Below are positions 61,858 through 64,000 of a stretch of DNA of 64,000 nucleotides, piece after piece (position 1 is the stretch's first letter; each line of letters begins with the position of its first letter). The notes below the pieces were generated by a model. The model ran no database searches and had not been told where the DNA came from. It saw only the letters and a list, made by a program, of their open reading frames with translations. A program made the translations under genes and the position numbers. This stretch comes from Pelomonas sp. Root405 (GTDB lineage: Bacteria > Pseudomonadota > Gammaproteobacteria > Burkholderiales > Burkholderiaceae_C), in assembly GCF_001425165.1 (NCBI RefSeq), contig NZ_LMDU01000015.1:1-64000 (forward strand), in the 5' to 3' direction.

Positions 61858-63264
61858 TCAGTGGGCGTGGAAGGTCACACGGTCGGGCACCGGCTTGGGC
61901 GTCCCGAGGCGGCTCCACCAGGGCATCAGCAGGAAGAAGCCGAAGTAGAACAGCGTGCCGATCTGCGCCACCAGCGTGCCCATGTCGCTGGGCGGCTGGA
62001 TGCCGAGGTAGCCCAGAACCAGGAAGAACACGACGAAAACGGCATACAGGTACTTGTGCCATTCCGGGCGGTAGCGGATCGACTTGACCAAGCTGTGATC
62101 CAGCCAGGGCAGGAAGAACAGGATGACGACCGCACCGCCCATGACGACGACGCCCCAGAACTTCGCGTCAAAGACTTTCAGCAGGAAGATCAGCACGGCC
62201 GCAGCCACCAGCAGGGCGATCTTGGCCACGCCACCGAACTTGCCCTTGAGGAAGCTCACGATGGCCGCGAGGGCGATCACGCCGCACAGCACGTTGACCA
62301 TGGTGTCGGTCGTCGCGCGCAGCATCGAGTAGTAGGGCGTGAAGTACCAGACCGGCGCGATGTGCGCAGGCGTCTTCAGCGGATCGGCCGGAATGAAGTT
62401 GTTGTACTCCAGGAAGTAGCCGCCCATCTCCGGTGCGAAGAAGATGATGGCGGTGAAGGCCATCAGGAAGATGCAGACGCCGTAGATGTCATGCACCGAA
62501 TAGAACGGGTGGAACGGAATGCCGTCGAGCGGGATGCCGGTCTTCGGGTCCTTGTGCTTCTTGATCTCGACGCCATCGGGGTTGTTCGAGCCAACATCGT
62601 GCAGCGCCAGCAGGTGGGCAACCACCAGACCCAGCAGCACCAGCGGCACCGCGATGACGTGGAAGCTGAAGAAGCGGTTCAGCGTCGCATCGCCGACGAC
62701 GTAGTCGCCACGAATCATCAGCGCCAGGTCTTCGCCGACGAACGGCACGGCGGCGAACAGGTTGACGATGACCTGGGCGCCCCAGTAGGACATTTGACCC
62801 CAGGGCAGCAGATAGCCCATGAAGGCCTCGGCCATCAGGCACAGGAAGATCGCGCAACCGAAGATCCAGACCAGCTCACGCGGCTTGCGATAGCTGCCGT
62901 AGATCAGGCCACGGAACATGTGCAGGTAGACGACCACGAAGAAGGCCGAGGCGCCCGTGCTGTGCATATAGCGGATCAGCCAGCCCCAGGGCACGTCGCG
63001 CATGATGTACTCGACCGACGCGAAGGCCAGCGCCGCGTCGGGCTTGTAGTGCATCACCAGGAAGATGCCGGTGACGATCTGGATCACCAGCACCAGCAGC
63101 GACAGCGAGCCGAAGATGTACCACCAGTTGAAGTTCTTCGGCGCGTAGTACTCCGACATGTGGACCTTGTAGGCGTCGAACGCGGTCGGAAACCGGTTCT
63201 CCAGCCAGGTCATCGTCTTCACGCCAACCGAGGCGCCTGCGGGAGCTTCTTTGAATTCAGCCAT
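61858..63264 (-). CDS. petB: Cytochrome bc1 complex cytochrome b
   Basis: A 468-residue eight-helix protein binding two b haems and forming the quinol oxidation and quinone reduction sites. Visible are GWLIRYMHSTGASAFFVVVYLHMFRG (haem histidines; in part), the Qo loop PEWYF-equivalent PVWYFTPYYSMLRA, and PWGQMSYWGAQV. The sequence is about 50 residues longer than minimal forms, with insertions and a C-terminal extension usual in betaproteobacteria. Confidence 0.97.
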   Translation of the reverse strand: MAEFKEAPAGASVGVKTMTWLENRFPTAFDAYKVHMSEYYAPKNFNWWYIFGSLSLLVLVIQIVTGIFLVMHYKPDAALAFASVEYIMRDVPWGWLIRYMHSTGASAFFVVVYLHMFRGLIYGSYRKPRELVWIFGCAIFLCLMAEAFMGYLLPWGQMSYWGAQVIVNLFAAVPFVGEDLALMIRGDYVVGDATLNRFFSFHVIAVPLVLLGLVVAHLLALHDVGSNNPDGVEIKKHKDPKTGIPLDGIPFHPFYSVHDIYGVCIFLMAFTAIIFFAPEMGGYFLEYNNFIPADPLKTPAHIAPVWYFTPYYSMLRATTDTMVNVLCGVIALAAIVSFLKGKFGGVAKIALLVAAAVLIFLLKVFDAKFWGVVVMGGAVVILFFLPWLDHSLVKSIRYRPEWHKYLYAVFVVFFLVLGYLGIQPPSDMGTLVAQIGTLFYFGFFLLMPWWSRLGTPKPVPDRVTFHAH

Positions 63265-63282
63265 GTCTCGTCCCGTTTCCTG

Positions 63283-63879
63283 TTAGGCCTTCTTGTCCTC
63301 GCCGATCAGCAGCTTGGCGTCGGAGAGGTACATGTGGGGCGGCACTTCGAGGTTGTCGGGCGCGGGCTTGTTCTTGAAGACGCGGCCGGCCATGTCGAAA
63401 GTGGATCCATGGCAGGGGCACAAAAAGCCACCGTTCCAGTCATCCGGCAACGAGGGCTGGGCGCCGGTCGCAAACTTGTCGCTCGGTGAGCAACCCAGGT
63501 GCGAGCAAATGCCGACAGCGACGAAGTACTCCGGCTTGATCGACCGGTAGTCATTCTTGGCGTAATCCGGCGTCGGATAGGCCTTGCGGTCGGAGTTTGG
63601 ATCCGCCAGCTGACCATCGAGCTTCTTGAGGGCTTCGAGCTGTTCGGGCGTCCGGCGCACGATCCAGACGGGCTTGCCGCGCCATTCGACAGTCAGCTTC
63701 TCGCCGGGCTTGATGCTCGAAATGTCGACCTCGACGGGCGCGCCGGCGGCTTTGGCGCGTTCACTGGGCGCGAAAGTGCTGACGAAAGGCACAGCGGTCG
63801 CAACGCCACCAACGGCACCGGCACAGCCGGTCGCAATCAACCAGGTGCGTTTGCCTTGGTCCACTTGCTGGTCACTCAT
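63283..63879 (-). CDS. petA: Cytochrome bc1 complex Rieske iron-sulfur subunit
   Basis: A 198-residue protein with an N-terminal Tat-like anchor (GKRTWLIATGCAGAVGGVATAVPFV, in part) and [2Fe-2S] motifs CSHLGC (125-130) and CPCHGS (154-159). The first gene of petABC, with an 18-base gap to petB. It has a single-helix anchor and oxidises quinol. Confidence 0.97.
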   Translation of the reverse strand: MSDQQVDQGKRTWLIATGCAGAVGGVATAVPFVSTFAPSERAKAAGAPVEVDISSIKPGEKLTVEWRGKPVWIVRRTPEQLEALKKLDGQLADPNSDRKAYPTPDYAKNDYRSIKPEYFVAVGICSHLGCSPSDKFATGAQPSLPDDWNGGFLCPCHGSTFDMAGRVFKNKPAPDNLEVPPHMYLSDAKLLIGEDKKA

Positions 63880-63920
63880 GAGGGTCCTCTAAAGAGACTT
63901 CTGATCAGGGGCAGCCCAGG

Positions 63921-63926
63921 ATTCTA
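63921..63926 (-). promoter_or_regulatory. TAGAAT -10-like hexamer upstream of petA
   Basis: TAGAAT on the minus strand is 41 bases before the petA ATG and gives a plausible 30-base leader. The -35 is not convincing. The remaining bases to the window edge show no gene. Confidence 0.35.
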
Positions 63927-64000
63927 GCGGACGCTTGTCAGAGGACGGAGCGACGCGGGCCAGCCACCGCAGGTTTACCCGCTTCAAGCGTCACCGACTT

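Overview
The window is 64 kb of high-GC chromosomal DNA from a betaproteobacterium. It most resembles the Burkholderiales around Roseateles, Pelomonas, Mitsuaria and Rubrivivax (genus is inference). Signs are the order petABC-sspA-sspB next to secA, several PEP-CTERM surface proteins, tripartite tricarboxylate transporter genes, TAGAAT-type -10 hexamers and dense coding with many 1-8 bp stop/start overlaps. I found no rRNA, CRISPR array, prophage or insertion sequence. One tRNA (Thr, UGU) is present.

Layout. 0-2.3 kb: tctBA, membrane subunits of a tripartite tricarboxylate transporter, without a neighbouring tctC. 2.4-10 kb: DNA glycosylase, spermidine-synthase-like protein and GspE ATPase; then MOSC protein, TatD, PurU, LolD and LolC/E. 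10-11.5 kb: exported histidine phosphatase and an HDOD protein. 11.5-20.5 kb: a purine/ureide catabolic island. PuuD, UraH and UraD take urate to allantoin, PuuE to allantoate, and AllC degrades allantoate; TtuD would recover the glyoxylate-derived C3 product; XdhC serves a xanthine dehydrogenase encoded elsewhere. UraD, AllC and a GNAT domain are one 751-residue polypeptide. 20.5-24.6 kb: a YjjJ-type HipA kinase and an unrecognised three-gene envelope operon. 24.8-28.4 kb: a NitT/TauT-like ABC importer with its own porin.

28.4-32.4 kb: thioredoxin-like protein, then DUF2946, a TonB-dependent receptor and a YcnI-like protein, read as a probable copper-acquisition unit. 32.7-38 kb: two c-type cytochromes with an NTF2-like protein, a hemerythrin protein and a large MalT-like regulator; a nested inverted repeat lies between the divergent cytochrome and hemerythrin genes. 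38-44.6 kb: PhoD phosphatase, three PEP-CTERM proteins, small enzymes and a methyltransferase. 44.7-53.2 kb: phosphatase, acetyltransferases, carboxylesterase, a solute-binding-like protein, a SPOR-like membrane protein, a LysR regulator divergent from an exported metallo-beta-lactamase-fold protein with a degenerate metal site, and a prolyl oligopeptidase. 53.5-64 kb is core genome: argJ, two more PEP-CTERM proteins, secA, a DciA-like gene, tRNA-Thr, sspB, sspA and petCBA for the cytochrome bc1 complex.

The best candidates for something undescribed are the UraD-AllC-GNAT fusion with its coupled M20 hydrolase, the three-gene envelope operon at 21.9-24.6 kb, and the nested inverted repeat at 34.56-34.65 kb. 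All functions rest on reading the sequence; no database search was possible.
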